From NCBI GenBank assembly GCA_031553835.1, contig JAVBKX010000059.1, positions 1-8,203 on the forward strand: a stretch of DNA of 8,203 nt, read 5' to 3'. The translations under genes were made by a program, and so were the position numbers. Origin of the DNA: JAVBKX01 sp031553835. GTDB lineage: Bacteria; Bacteroidota; Bacteroidia; Bacteroidales; Azobacteroidaceae. Shown here piece after piece: positions 1-5,684 of the stretch. Under the pieces are notes generated by a model. The model was not told the origin of the DNA, did no database searches, and worked only from the letters and a program-made list of their open reading frames with translations. How positions within the stretch are numbered: the first letter of the stretch is position 1; each line of letters begins with the position of its first letter.

Positions 1-273
1 TATCGGTCAAGTTTGTTGAATAAGTTTTTTTCATTTTCTCTTTATAGCTTGGTAACCATAAAGATACGAATAAAATATCAATTAATCAACTGATAGTCAA
101 TGTTTTATTTTGTATTTATTCTATTTTTAAACAGTTTCTAAGTGGATGCAAAAGTTTTGTCCAAAAGTGATGACAGCTACACTCTAATGAAAGGCGTACC
201 CAATAAGTATCTCATCCAACGATGGAAAATGAGCTAATGTTTTGATACAAGTCCAAAACTCCATCCTAAAATC

Positions 274-891
274 TCACAAACGCTTACTTCCCATCAATCT
301 TGAATTATAATCTTCCATGAAACTGTCCTTTAGTTTGTCCAAAAAAGGGGTAATTGTAACCCTATCAGGCAATTTACTTTTTTTATTATATGGCCTTTTG
401 ATGGGACTGCGATTAAAAAAACGTTCCAGATGTTGCTCAATATCTATAAATGTTGCTTCTGAACCATTCTTGTATGCAATTTTTGCTCTCTGCAAAGATG
501 TAGCAAGTTCTATAATATAGTTTTCAGAAATATCCCAATCCAAATCACAAACAACATCCTTTAATGTATTTATTTTTTTATTATCCATCAAATATAGGGC
601 CTTCATTTTGCAATTTTTGATCATTAATTTAATTAGAAATAGATATTTTTTTAAATAAAGTGTCACCAATACATTTTGCTCTATATGTAACTTTTGCTCC
701 TGTAAAAACCAGAATTCCACATAGATGTAATTCAATGCTTGCAGTACTTCAAAAGTATTTTCTTCATTTTTGCAAAACCGCATTAATTCTTCCGCAAATT
801 GTTTATAATTTTCAGCTAATTCATTTTCTTGAAATTCATTGTTTGAGGCTGACAACAAAGCAAAGAAGCGTTTTTCTATTATTTTTTCCAT
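274..891 (-). CDS. RteC-like protein (mobile-element regulator family)
   Basis: This encodes a 205-aa soluble protein with no signal peptide or membrane segment. RteC of the Bacteroides conjugative transposon CTnDOT is a DNA-binding activator of excision genes and is about the same length. The match is in the C-terminal third: Trp119 followed by an I-E-L helix (126-129), an N-G turn (142-143), an I-D-I segment (149-151), an F-F-N motif (158-160), a basic stretch (161-173) and an F-L-D-K-L-K motif (183-188), in the order I remember for RteC. The N-terminal two thirds are helical, rich in Lys and aromatic residues, and I could not align them. The gene is monocistronic on the minus strand, and no integrase, excisionase or RteA/B partner is visible here, so it may be an orphan or the edge of an integrated element. 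The start at 891 is the only good ATG. Family assignment is by motif memory; the role is inferred. Confidence 0.5.
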   Translation of the reverse strand: MEKIIEKRFFALLSASNNEFQENELAENYKQFAEELMRFCKNEENTFEVLQALNYIYVEFWFLQEQKLHIEQNVLVTLYLKKYLFLIKLMIKNCKMKALYLMDNKKINTLKDVVCDLDWDISENYIIELATSLQRAKIAYKNGSEATFIDIEQHLERFFNRSPIKRPYNKKSKLPDRVTITPFLDKLKDSFMEDYNSRLMGSKRL

Positions 892-1261
892 GGCCTATGA
901 GTATAAAATGCAGTATCAAAGTCCATATTTAAATAGTACTGCAAGAAATAACTAATAAAAAAGTACTAGAGAGTAAAATTAGTAAAAAATATCTGAAATA
1001 TTTTAATAACACATTTATTTATACATTTCAAAAAAGATCAGAAATTAATATCATTATAAATTCACATTAAATAATGTGTCATTTTAATTATAAAAAGTAG
1101 TATTTGCTCGCACGTTGTGGCTTGTCTGGCAAATTAAGCCGATTCTAATTATTTTTTCATCCCAAACACCATCAATTTTTTGAGAATGGAGTTTAAAAGA
1201 AAAATAATTATTTGATATATTAAAGCTAAATTTAGGTATCAGACAGATTACATATCATTTT
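892..1261. other. AT-rich intergenic gap, no gene seen
   Basis: No convincing ORF or RNA gene is visible on either strand. The stretch holds an 11-bp AT-only inverted repeat (1146-1156 against 1200-1210) and a 5-bp GGCTT/AAGCC hairpin (1119-1123 with 1136-1140). Neither is followed by a clear T-tract on the expected strand, so I do not call a terminator. It separates the 3' end of the lysis-type operon from the promoter side of the RteC-like gene, both on the minus strand. Confidence 0.5.
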
Positions 1262-1765
1262 TTATATTTTAATAAATCTAAAAACTATAAATCCAACAAA
1301 AACTAATCCCCCAATAATCATCAATGCTTTCTGCCATTCTTTCAGTCCAATTTCTTTTTCTTGCTTTTCTTCCGTTTTTATCTTTGTACTTATAGTGGAT
1401 TTTCCTTTTACTACCATGCCCGTTACACAGTTCGCCATATGATGGATACTATCCATGACATTTATTTTAGTCGCCCTGTTAATTCTAATTTCGGTTTCTT
1501 CAATCACCGGATGTCTTCCTGTTTCTTTAACTATGGATTTATTCGTATCATATTTTATCTGTTTAACACTAACACACAACTGATCTTCTATCAGTTTTTT
1601 AATTACCTGCTCCGTAAGTTCCGACAGATATTTTTCATCAGTCAATGAGATGTCATTGCTGATTCTTGCTTCCTTACTTAGCTTTGATCCAGAAAAAGTT
1701 TTATTTGGCGATTTACAGGAACACAAAAAGATGGAAGCAAACAATATAAATTTCAATTGCCTCAT
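1262..1765 (-). CDS. Lipoprotein with C-terminal TM anchor, unimolecular-spanin-like
   Basis: This 167-aa protein begins with a lipoprotein signal: Arg2 and Lys5, a hydrophobic core, and the lipobox L14-C15-S16-C17, with Cys17 as the predicted lipidated residue. It ends with a second hydrophobic segment (about 147-162) followed by basic R163 and K166. Between lies a hydrophilic, Lys/Glu/Thr-rich stretch of about 130 residues, predicted to be periplasmic. A lipid-anchored N-terminus plus a C-terminal inner-membrane helix is the defining topology of phage unimolecular spanins (phage T1 gp11 type), which join and fuse inner and outer membranes in the last step of lysis. The start codon overlaps the amidase stop by 4 bp (ATGA), which suggests translational coupling. 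No sequence homology to a named spanin was recognised; the call rests on topology and its place behind an endolysin-type amidase. Alternatively it could be a cell-envelope tether unrelated to lysis. Confidence 0.55.
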   Translation of the reverse strand: MRQLKFILFASIFLCSCKSPNKTFSGSKLSKEARISNDISLTDEKYLSELTEQVIKKLIEDQLCVSVKQIKYDTNKSIVKETGRHPVIEETEIRINRATKINVMDSIHHMANCVTGMVVKGKSTISTKIKTEEKQEKEIGLKEWQKALMIIGGLVFVGFIVFRFIKI

Positions 1766-2166
1766 TGCTTAAATTCTTTTTTTACATTAAAACATGGACA
1801 TGCTTTGTTTGCAAATTCATTATGTCCATGAACTGTTGAATCCGGATATTTTTTCAGCAAATCAGAAATGAGACTTTCCAGCGCTTTTTTTTGCTGACTG
1901 GTACGTGTATCTTTAGGATCGCCATTCATATCCAACCCTCCAATATAGCAGACCCCGATGGAATTGGCATTGTATCCAACAGTATGGGCTCCAATTACGG
2001 ATTCAGGACGACCTGACTGAATCGTACCATTCAACAATATCACATAGTGATAACCAACACTATCCCACCCTCTTTGTTTATGCCACCGGTCAATATCTTT
2101 GACTGTAAACACTTGACCTTCTTTTGTTGCCGAACAATGCAAGATTATTTTGTTTATCTTTCTCAT
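1762..2166 (-). CDS. N-acetylmuramoyl-L-alanine amidase, T7-lysozyme type (endolysin-like)
   Basis: This 134-aa zinc amidase of the Amidase_2/PGRP fold would cut the amide bond between N-acetylmuramic acid and L-alanine in peptidoglycan. Visible motifs are H-C-S-A-T (10-14), the W-H-K-x-R-G-W substrate-groove segment (28-34), G-Y-H-Y (38-41), the A-H-x-x-G-x-N region (60-66), S-I-G-V (69-72), and the C-terminal G-H-N-E-F...K-A-C-P (114-124). By analogy with T7 lysozyme (H17, H122, C130, K128), the zinc ligands would be H10, H115 and C123, with K121 at the catalytic Lys position, so the enzyme looks active. It has no signal peptide, like phage endolysins that need a holin to reach the wall. 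The length is near that of T7 lysozyme (about 150 aa), with no wall-binding domain. It starts 5 bp after the upstream TM/coiled-coil gene and overlaps the spanin-like gene by 4 bp. Confidence 0.9.
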   Translation of the reverse strand: MRKINKIILHCSATKEGQVFTVKDIDRWHKQRGWDSVGYHYVILLNGTIQSGRPESVIGAHTVGYNANSIGVCYIGGLDMNGDPKDTRTSQQKKALESLISDLLKKYPDSTVHGHNEFANKACPCFNVKKEFKQ

Positions 2167-2171
2167 TTTTG

Positions 2172-2489
2172 TTATTCCATTTTTCTGTTTTTACAATTTA
2201 CCACAGCACACTTATAGCTTTTCAACTCACGGATGTCAATACAATTTTGCTTTACCGTTTCTTCAAGACTGAAAATATGCTCCCTCATTTCCATGTTTTC
2301 TTTTTTCATTATTTCTTTGTCCAAACGCAAATCCTGAATCGTTTCCTGATATACATCTTGAACTGCTTTCATTGCATCTGCCTGTGCTGTTTTTCGTGTA
2401 TATTTTACAGCAAACGCAGCACTTAAACCACCACCAGAGATAAATAATAATACCGGTTCTACATAGGTCATAAAAAACTCTGTCGTCAT
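2172..2489 (-). CDS. Small TM plus coiled-coil protein, holin-like member of lysis cassette
   Basis: From the ATG at 2489 this is a 105-aa protein. A short N-terminus precedes one hydrophobic segment (about 9-28, with a G-G-G-L turn and small residues), then a charged heptad-like region (about 35-92) predicted to form a coiled coil, and a basic tail with two cysteines. One TM, small size and position directly before an endolysin-type amidase suggest a holin or a holin-accessory protein; I recall similar TM/coiled-coil proteins with Cys-containing tails in lysis modules of Bacteroidota phages and prophages. The frame is open further upstream to a TTG at 2549 and an ATG at 2534. I prefer 2489 because it puts the hydrophobic segment at the N-terminus and fits the candidate promoter (2519-2550), whose transcript would start near 2511. 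Single-TM holins are less common than two- or three-TM ones, so the holin role is inference. Confidence 0.6.
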   Translation of the reverse strand: MTTEFFMTYVEPVLLFISGGGLSAAFAVKYTRKTAQADAMKAVQDVYQETIQDLRLDKEIMKKENMEMREHIFSLEETVKQNCIDIRELKSYKCAVVNCKNRKME

Positions 2490-2518
2490 ATATTTTGAAT
2501 TAAAAACTAAATTTCGCA

Positions 2519-2550
2519 CAAAGAAACCGCACATCGTCACAATACTCAAA
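2519..2550 (-). promoter_or_regulatory. Candidate Bacteroides-type promoter for the lysis-type operon
   Basis: On the minus strand TTTG (2550-2547) is followed after 20 nt by TTTCTTTG (2526-2519), one mismatch from the Bacteroides -7 consensus TAnnTTTG. Transcription would start near 2511, giving a short leader of about 20 nt before the ATG at 2489. This is a consensus match only, and such AT-rich motifs arise by chance. Confidence 0.4.
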
Positions 2551-2563
2551 AAACACTGCCATT

Positions 2564-2698
2564 ATGACGGGTTTTTATCATCCGGGAAGCGATGCCCACC
2601 TTTCGGTTCGTTATGCCCCGATGTCCTTAGTTGCGGCGCCTCGACGTCCTATCCACGATGCCACCGTGTCCTTAGTCGCAACCTCTCTGTCTCCTTAG
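2564..2698 (+). other. 44-codon small ORF inside the GC-rich repeat (doubtful coding)
   Basis: An ATG at 2564 opens a 44-codon frame ending at TAG 2696-2698. The peptide is rich in Ala, Pro, Arg and Ser and contains an internal 15-residue repeat (M-S-L-V-A-A from residue 20, V-S-L-V-A-T from residue 35). That repeat simply reflects the 45-nt period of the underlying DNA. I have a recollection of similar short hypothetical peptides annotated in many Bacteroides genomes, which fits translation of a dispersed noncoding repeat better than a gene. There is no clear ribosome-binding region, and it points into the hairpin. A genuine small protein cannot be excluded. Confidence 0.2.
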
Positions 2699-2752
2699 AG
2701 GCAGGGGCGCTGCCTCTAAGGAGACAAGAGCGCTGCTATTAAGGAGGCCGGA
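2591..2752. repeat. GC-rich degenerate tandem repeats in divergent intergenic region
   Basis: About 160 bp much richer in G+C than the surrounding sequence. TGTCCTTAG recurs at 2622-2630 and 2667-2675 (45 nt apart, with a weaker GTCCTATCC-type copy between), and as TGTCTCCTTAG at 2688-2698. On the right side a 23-nt direct repeat (2707-2729 and 2730-2752) shares GCGCTGC and TAAGGAG, the latter being the inverted form of CTCCTTA. The pattern is thus degenerate units of about 22-23 nt that switch orientation near 2705. It resembles a REP-like or dispersed structured element rather than a coding region. It lies between two divergent promoters. Confidence 0.65.
2688..2726. repeat. Perfect 17-bp inverted repeat with 5-nt loop
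   Basis: Bases 2688-2704 pair without mismatch with 2710-2726, leaving the 5-nt loop 2705-2709. The core is CTCCTTAGAGGC against its reverse complement. No T-tract follows on either strand, so it does not look like an intrinsic terminator. It lies upstream of both mapped promoters and so is probably outside both main transcripts. Possible roles are a protein-binding cruciform, a dispersed-repeat hairpin, or a barrier between divergent operons. Confidence 0.85.
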
Positions 2753-2785
2753 GGGCAAAAAGATATGCCATGATGGCAACTTTAA

Positions 2786-2816
2786 TTTGTGAGCTCTTTG
2801 CAACAAAGTATGTTTG
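2786..2816 (+). promoter_or_regulatory. Bacteroides-type promoter of the glycosyltransferase operon, with internal palindrome
   Basis: TTTG (2786-2789), a 19-nt spacer and TATGTTTG (2809-2816) match the Bacteroides -33/-7 consensus TTTG-N19-TAnnTTTG exactly. The start would be near 2823-2825, about 20 nt before the ATG at 2845. Within the spacer lies CTTTG-CAA-CAAAG (2796-2808), a 5-bp inverted repeat abutting the -7 element, well placed to be an operator. No regulator is adjacent except possibly the distant RteC-like gene. Confidence 0.7.
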
Positions 2817-2844
2817 TGCCTAGCAAACGATTAACTCATCAATT

Positions 2845-4272
2845 ATGAATATTGTACAAACATTTTGGAGTGGAGACAAAGATCCATTAACAGACAGTTT
2901 TGGCTGGCTAAGTCCACAACACAATCTGATGTCATGGGCATTCAGTTGTTTGAGCCTGAGACAACATTATGAAAACGTAATCTTATATACCGATTCGACA
3001 GGGTACAAAATATTTCATGAACATTTACAGCTACCTTATACAAAAATAATCATACAGTATGACAATCTAAATTGTCATAAAGATCTGTGGGCCTATCCCA
3101 AGCTGCTGACTTATTCTATTCAGAAAAGCCCTTTCGTACACATCGATGGCGATGTATATTTACCAGGTAGGCTTCCACAGGAAATAGAGGCGGGAGCATT
3201 GATCACACAAAATGCAGAAACCGGCACTTCTTATTATAAGCAGATGATGCATTGGATCACGGAAAATACAGCTTCAATTCCGGATTACTTGCTTGAAGAA
3301 ATAAATAAAGACTCTATTTCATCTTACAATGCAGGCGTGATTGGAGGCAACGATTTAGAATTTATAAAAGAATATTGCCGGTCGGCTTTTGAATTTATAT
3401 CGGATAATCATTTGAGCGATGTAGAAAATGAAGTGGTCAATATCAATTACAATATACTTTTTGAACAAATTTTATTCCATGCCCTGATAGCTAAGAAAAA
3501 CAAAACGGTATCAACAGTCATCGACCATCCTGTCAATGACAATGGATATACCTACAACGAGTTTTGTGATTTCTATTCCTTTCATAAAAATCCTTTAATG
3601 CATATCATAGGCGGACATAAACAAAATGAACGGACTTGCGAATTGCTTAGCCGGACTTTATTAAACAAGTATCCGGAATATTATAAAAGAATAAGAGATC
3701 TGTTCCCAACAAAACATATATGGACAAGTAAACATAGAAATAAAAGCATGTTAGAAAATCCGGTATCCGATTGGCTGAAAAACATACAGCAGTATAAGGA
3801 TTTTCTGGATACTCTGTTGCTGCAGTGGAGTAAATTACAACACGAAGAACTGTTTGAGCAAGAACGGCATTCTGGTAATTATTTCAGTTTCTTAAATAGC
3901 TCCGAAAGTAAACAAGCTGCAACCACAATAAAACGGAATCCTTACTTATTCATTTATGAAATTCCAGTCCATTGGGATATTTACACACGAAAATCCATGA
4001 AAGACCGGATATCTAAGGACTTTCGCTTAGATAAATTTGACATTGCCTGTCTACCCGCTCTGCTAGATGACAAATGCACAGAAGTGCTTATCAATGACGT
4101 CTGTTACAACATATTGATCTTACTACAAAAGCAAAAAACAGTTGGCAAGCTGTTAACAGAAATCAAGAAAAGTTTCCCTACTACAATCCGGAATAATCAT
4201 GCACAACTATACGAAATAGTGTTACCCGCATTAGAATATCTTTTTTATCACAAACTGATTTACATTGATTAA
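2845..4272 (+). CDS. DXD glycosyltransferase-like protein with C-terminal PqqD-like (RRE) domain
   Basis: This 475-aa cytosolic protein has two parts. Residues 1-290 resemble a nucleotide-sugar transferase fold: a conserved-looking opening (Q5-T-F-W-S), W31 and an L-Y-T-D strand end (47-50), the D101-G-D103 motif after a hydrophobic strand, which is a DXD metal/nucleotide-sugar site, and N162-A-G-V-I-G-G (162-168), typical of the acceptor loop in GT-A enzymes. I believe this N-terminal part belongs to an uncharacterised Bacteroidota family (DUF6734, from memory). Residues 290-395 are a linker. Residues about 396-475 look like PqqD: an L-I-N-D-V-C segment (415-420), an I-L-I-L-L helix, a K-T-V-G-K-L motif (431-436), and a final L-E-Y-L-F-Y-H-K-L-I helix-strand (463-472). 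PqqD-like domains bind RiPP leader peptides. It is first in the operon, 14 bp before the next gene. The acceptor is inferred to be the 201-aa protein at the end of the operon. Confidence 0.7.
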   Translation: MNIVQTFWSGDKDPLTDSFGWLSPQHNLMSWAFSCLSLRQHYENVILYTDSTGYKIFHEHLQLPYTKIIIQYDNLNCHKDLWAYPKLLTYSIQKSPFVHIDGDVYLPGRLPQEIEAGALITQNAETGTSYYKQMMHWITENTASIPDYLLEEINKDSISSYNAGVIGGNDLEFIKEYCRSAFEFISDNHLSDVENEVVNINYNILFEQILFHALIAKKNKTVSTVIDHPVNDNGYTYNEFCDFYSFHKNPLMHIIGGHKQNERTCELLSRTLLNKYPEYYKRIRDLFPTKHIWTSKHRNKSMLENPVSDWLKNIQQYKDFLDTLLLQWSKLQHEELFEQERHSGNYFSFLNSSESKQAATTIKRNPYLFIYEIPVHWDIYTRKSMKDRISKDFRLDKFDIACLPALLDDKCTEVLINDVCYNILILLQKQKTVGKLLTEIKKSFPTTIRNNHAQLYEIVLPALEYLFYHKLIYID

Positions 4273-4286
4273 TAATTATAAAAGTT

Positions 4287-4967
4287 ATGAGTAAAATTCC
4301 AAAAATCATTCACCAAACATGGAAGACTTCAGAGCTTCCGGTTACGTACAAAAAATTAGCAAATACTTGGAAAACCTTTTTGCCAGATTGGGAGTACATT
4401 CTGTGGACAGATGAGATGAACAGGGACTTTGTAACTAGGTATTTCCCTGAGTTTTTAACAAAATATGATAGCTACCCTAAAAATATACAACGGGCCGATG
4501 CAATCCGCTATCTACTACTAAAAAAATATGGGGGACTCTATGTCGACATGGATTTTGAATGTCTTGAAAATATCGAATTCCTGATAGAACATGCGGAATT
4601 CACTGCCGGCAAAGAACCTCATTGGCATGCAGCACGTTTTGGGCTTCCATATATTATATGCAATGCATTTATGGCTTCTACACCTGACAATGATTTTATA
4701 AATTTTTTATGCGATAAGCTGATAAACTATCCTGTTTCGGACGTGAACACTCCTATAGATGTACTAAACTCAACCGGACCTCTGCTCCTTACCAATTGCT
4801 ATAATGCATATCCGGAGAAAGAACAAATTTGTATCCTTGAACCAGAAACAATCTACCCCATTGGCTTATATGAAGTTGACAAAATCAGGGACAATACGGT
4901 AACAGAGGAAACGGCAGAGCGGATCAACCGCGCCCATGCGATACATTATTTTTTCAGCAAATGGTAA
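4287..4967 (+). CDS. Glycosyltransferase family 32-type (DXD sugar-binding) protein, copy 1
   Basis: This 226-aa cytosolic transferase is of the GT32 type (Gly_transf_sug; Och1- and capsular-polysaccharide-like). It starts with the family signature I-P-K-I-I-H-Q-T-W (4-12). W35 and L39-W-T-D (39-42) follow, then Q68-R-A-D-x-x-R-Y (68-75) and Y81-G-G-L-Y-V-D-M-D (81-89), in which D87-x-D89 binds the metal and sugar nucleotide. Later come a T163-G-P (163-165) and a terminal A-I-H-Y-F-x-x-x-W (218-226). All the expected catalytic landmarks are present and the length is usual for short bacterial members, so it looks complete. The donor and acceptor cannot be read from sequence. It sits between the PqqD-fused transferase (14 bp upstream) and its own paralogue (21 bp downstream), indicating co-transcription. 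Such enzymes often act in polysaccharide synthesis, but no other polysaccharide genes are present, and the context favours a protein or peptide substrate. Confidence 0.85.
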   Translation: MSKIPKIIHQTWKTSELPVTYKKLANTWKTFLPDWEYILWTDEMNRDFVTRYFPEFLTKYDSYPKNIQRADAIRYLLLKKYGGLYVDMDFECLENIEFLIEHAEFTAGKEPHWHAARFGLPYIICNAFMASTPDNDFINFLCDKLINYPVSDVNTPIDVLNSTGPLLLTNCYNAYPEKEQICILEPETIYPIGLYEVDKIRDNTVTEETAERINRAHAIHYFFSKW

Positions 4968-4988
4968 ACCTGTAAAAAAACAGATAAT

Positions 4989-5666
4989 ATGATACCCAAT
5001 AGGATACATCTGATATTCCTGAGGGAAGACGAAGCATTTCCCGAATTATTTTCCAACTGCATGCAACGTATCAAAAACATGCATCCTTCCTGGAACGTGC
5101 ATCTGTACAACGAACAAAATGCACAAGAAATAATCAAAATACATTTGCCTCAATATATTAATGCCTACAACTCTTTTCAACATAATGTCCAGAAAGCAGA
5201 TTTTCTCCGGATCGCCCTTGTGTATATTTATGGCGGATTCTACATGGACCTGGACATGTTATGTTTGAAATCTATAGAAGAACTCAGGAAGCATAAGCTT
5301 GTGTTGGGAGAGGAAAAAACAGTCGGAGAGGCAGTACAACAAACTTTAGGACTTAAAAACCATCTGAGAATTGCCAATTATATGTTTGGCGGTGTTAGCG
5401 GACATCCATTCTGGGCCTTATTAATGGAACGTATGGCAACCTTGTCCATACAGACCATCACAACACAACAGGACTTATTAGATATTACTGGTCCCGGATT
5501 AATCTCTGACCTGTATCATGACAATACCGGTTTATATCCGGAGATTACTCTACTCAAAAATACGACCAGAAGATGCCTGCAACCCAATCATGATGAGATT
5601 TCCTGTCATTTTGGAGAATATGCCGCGCATCTGCATGCCGGAACATGGAGAAAAGAATTATTGTAA
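4989..5666 (+). CDS. Glycosyltransferase family 32-type (DXD sugar-binding) protein, copy 2
   Basis: This 225-aa paralogue of the preceding gene has the same layout: M-I-P-N-R-I-H-L-I (1-9), W35, Q68-K-A-D-x-x-R (68-74), Y81-G-G-F-Y-M-D-L-D (81-89) with the D87/D89 metal site, and T167-G-P-G (167-170). The opening departs from the usual I-H-Q-T-W (here I-H-L-I-F), and the C-terminus reads H-A-G-T-W. These are differences one might expect in an enzyme with a different acceptor or donor. The DXD falls at exactly the same residue numbers as in copy 1, so the two probably arose by tandem duplication and then diverged strongly. It starts 21 bp after copy 1 and ends 18 bp before the VKOR gene. Two transferases in series suggest successive addition of sugars, but this is inference. 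Confidence 0.85.
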   Translation: MIPNRIHLIFLREDEAFPELFSNCMQRIKNMHPSWNVHLYNEQNAQEIIKIHLPQYINAYNSFQHNVQKADFLRIALVYIYGGFYMDLDMLCLKSIEELRKHKLVLGEEKTVGEAVQQTLGLKNHLRIANYMFGGVSGHPFWALLMERMATLSIQTITTQQDLLDITGPGLISDLYHDNTGLYPEITLLKNTTRRCLQPNHDEISCHFGEYAAHLHAGTWRKELL

Positions 5667-5684
5667 AACTTAATAAATTGATGT

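Noticed and set aside
149..159. CAAAA-G-TTTTG palindrome in the left intergenic region
   Set aside because: Five-base AT-rich arms are expected by chance in this composition and no gene start is near.
317..932. Plus-strand frames of 67 and 90 codons opposite the RteC-like gene
   Set aside because: They lie antisense to a better coding frame, and their Leu/Phe/Ser-rich hydrophobic products are typical of reading the reverse of an AT-rich gene.
1361..2426. Plus-strand frames of 95-100 codons across the lysis-type operon
   Set aside because: Phe/Tyr/Cys-rich translations antisense to genes with clear motifs (lipobox, amidase zinc ligands, coiled coil).
2490..2549. Longer form of the holin-like protein starting at TTG 2549 or ATG 2534
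   Set aside because: It would add a Cys/Phe-rich extension before the TM, use a rare start or begin upstream of the predicted transcript start; the ATG at 2489 fits better.
2688..2726. Hairpin as an intrinsic terminator
   Set aside because: No T-tract follows the stem on either strand, and it lies upstream of both divergent operons.
2688..2726. Invertible promoter switch
   Set aside because: The arms are only 5 nt apart, so no promoter could be carried between them, and no invertase gene is present.
2591..2752. CRISPR array
   Set aside because: The repeat units are degenerate, adjoin without unique spacers, and change orientation within the block.
4287..5666. Capsular polysaccharide or O-antigen cluster
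   Set aside because: GT32-type enzymes occur there, but no flippase, polymerase, sugar-nucleotide synthesis or UpxY-type gene is present, whereas VKOR-thioredoxin and leader-binding domains are.
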